In this document: positions 6,026-7,104 of the stretch, in pieces
Position numbering within the stretch: the stretch's first letter is position 1
Layout of the letters: the number at the start of each line of letters is the position of its first letter
Assembly (NCBI GenBank): GCA_030147905.1
Contig: JASBUM010000343.1
Location: forward strand, 1 to 7,104
Origin: Acidimangrovimonas sp.
GTDB lineage: Bacteria > Pseudomonadota > Alphaproteobacteria > Rhodobacterales > Rhodobacteraceae
Direction of reading: 5' to 3'
DNA: 7,104 nucleotides
The notes under the pieces: generated by a model
What the model saw: only the letters and a program-made list of their open reading frames with translations
Databases searched by the model: none
Told to the model about the DNA's origin: nothing
Program-made: the position numbers and the translations under genes

Positions 6026-7104
6026 ATGCCGCTGAGCAACAATTGCGAGATCGCGGTGATCGGCGCCGGCGTGATCGGCCTGACGACCGCGTTGCGCCTC
6101 GCACGCAGCGGGCGCGAGGTGGCCCTGATCGACCCCGCGCCGCCCGGCTCGGGGGCGTCCTACGGCAACGCCGGGACGATCGCGGATTACGCCGTCGAGC
6201 CGGTGGGCACCCCGCAGGTCCTGCGCGCCCTGCCCTCCCTCCTGTTCGACCACGACTCGCCGCTCTCGGTGCGCCGGCGGGCGCTGCCGTCGCTTGTGCC
6301 CTGGCTTTTGCGTTTCGCGCGCCAGTCCCTGCCGGCCGCCGCGCGGCGCAACGGGGTGGCCATAGCCGCGCTGCTGGCCGATGCCGGCCCGCGCTGGCAT
6401 GACCTGACGGTTGAGATCAGCGCCCGGGATCTGATCCGTGCGGCCGGCTGTCTCTATCTCTATGACGACGCGGGGCAATTCGCAGCGGCGTCGAGCGACG
6501 TTGAGGCCCGCGCGGCGTTGGGCGTGCGGGCCGAGCGCCTGTCCCCCGCGGCCCTGGCAACGCTGGAGCCGGCGCTGGCGCAGGCCGGGCGCGGGGGGGC
6601 CGTCTTCTTCCCCGAGGCCCTGTCGCTCGCCGACCCCGGGTTGGTGATGGAGCGCCTTGCCGCAGCCTGCGCCGCAGCCGGCGTGCAACCGGTCCGCGCC
6701 GCAGTGGACACGATCACGCGCGAGCCGAGCCATCTGCGCCTGGCGCTGGCTTCCGCGCCCGCGGGCGGGCGGCGCCCGGACGAGACCGTCCGCCGCATGG
6801 GCGAGATCCAGGCGCGGCGCGCGGTCATCGCCGCCGGGGCCCATTCCCGGCCGCTTGCGCTGCAGGCGGGGGACCGCATCCCCCTGGAGACCGAGCGCGG
6901 CTATCATGTCGAGTTCGACATGGAACAGGTGCCGATCGCGCGCCCTGCCTGTCCGGCCCGGCTGGGGTTCTATCTCTGTCCGATGACGGGGCGCCTGCGT
7001 GCGGCCGGCACGGTCGAGCTGGGCGGCGTCGGCGCACCACCCAGTCCCCATCGCATCGCCGCCGTGGAGCGCGGCGCGCGGTCGGTCCTTCCCGATCTCC
7101 CGCC
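6026..7104 (+). CDS. DAO/DadA-type FAD-dependent amine or amino-acid oxidoreductase, 3' end cut off
   Basis: A predicted flavoenzyme that oxidises an amine or a D-/secondary amino acid. 359 residues are visible before the window edge; relatives are about 410-430 residues. The N-terminal FAD-binding Rossmann motif is EIAVIGAGVIGLTTALRLA (8-26), ending in acidic D36. GSGASYGNAG (41-50) is typical of DadA-like proteins. Further family blocks are RAVIAAGAHS (265-274), LETERGYHVEF (287-297) and GTVELGG (328-334). Between about 244 and 257 a Pro/Gly/Arg-rich stretch precedes GEIQARRAVIAAG; it looks like a small loop insertion compared with usual DadA proteins. ATG 6026 has GAAGA about 5 nt upstream; in-frame ATG 6011 is the alternative. 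Two hairpins separate it from the dehydrogenase genes, so its expression may differ. It may deaminate the amino acid released by the pathway, or act on a glutamylated amine as PuuB does; the sequence does not decide. Confidence 0.85.
   Translation, partial: MPLSNNCEIAVIGAGVIGLTTALRLARSGREVALIDPAPPGSGASYGNAGTIADYAVEPVGTPQVLRALPSLLFDHDSPLSVRRRALPSLVPWLLRFARQSLPAAARRNGVAIAALLADAGPRWHDLTVEISARDLIRAAGCLYLYDDAGQFAAASSDVEARAALGVRAERLSPAALATLEPALAQAGRGGAVFFPEALSLADPGLVMERLAAACAAAGVQPVRAAVDTITREPSHLRLALASAPAGGRRPDETVRRMGEIQARRAVIAAGAHSRPLALQAGDRIPLETERGYHVEFDMEQVPIARPACPARLGFYLCPMTGRLRAAGTVELGGVGAPPSPHRIAAVERGARSVLPDLP

Noticed and set aside
4723..7051. Two long minus-strand open frames opposite the alcohol dehydrogenase and FAD oxidoreductase genes (4723-6042 and 5636-7051)
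   Set aside because: Both mirror well-supported plus-strand genes, have no motifs, and overlap each other. They are codon-bias artefacts.

Overview
This is a GC-rich, tightly packed bacterial window. GC content, codon style and the gene set resemble an alphaproteobacterium, perhaps a Rhodobacteraceae or Rhodospirillales member. That placement is inference; no rRNA or other taxonomic marker is present. No RNA genes, CRISPR array, insertion sequence or long repeat was seen.

Layout: (1) 1-781, minus strand: an RpiR-family HTH-SIS regulator whose C-terminal end lies outside the window. (2) 782-936: a divergent intergenic region, more AT-rich than its surroundings, with a candidate dyad operator and overlapping back-to-back -35-like elements. 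(3) 937-5895, plus strand: four catabolic genes in a row. They encode an N-formylglutamate amidohydrolase-family hydrolase, a glutamine synthetase-like gamma-glutamyl-amine ligase, an NAD(P)-dependent aldehyde dehydrogenase, and an iron-containing (group III) alcohol dehydrogenase. The last two overlap by ATGA. (4) 5896-6025: a non-coding gap with two strong hairpins. (5) 6026-7104, plus strand: a DadA/DAO-type FAD oxidoreductase that runs off the right edge.

How the genes may work together (inference): the set fits catabolism of an amine that also carries an alcohol group, such as ethanolamine, alaninol or another amino alcohol, through gamma-glutamylated intermediates. The ligase would cap the amine with glutamate. 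The alcohol and aldehyde dehydrogenases would oxidise the hydroxyl to a carboxylate. The amidohydrolase would release glutamate and an amino acid. The FAD enzyme could then deaminate that amino acid, or act on another amine. This resembles the pathway proposed around Streptomyces GlnA4 (gamma-glutamylethanolamide synthetase) and the Ipu isopropylamine pathway of Pseudomonas. The hydrolase here, however, belongs to the HutG/FGase family rather than the PuuD class I amidotransferase family, and no monooxygenase genes are visible. The divergent RpiR protein is the likely local regulator.
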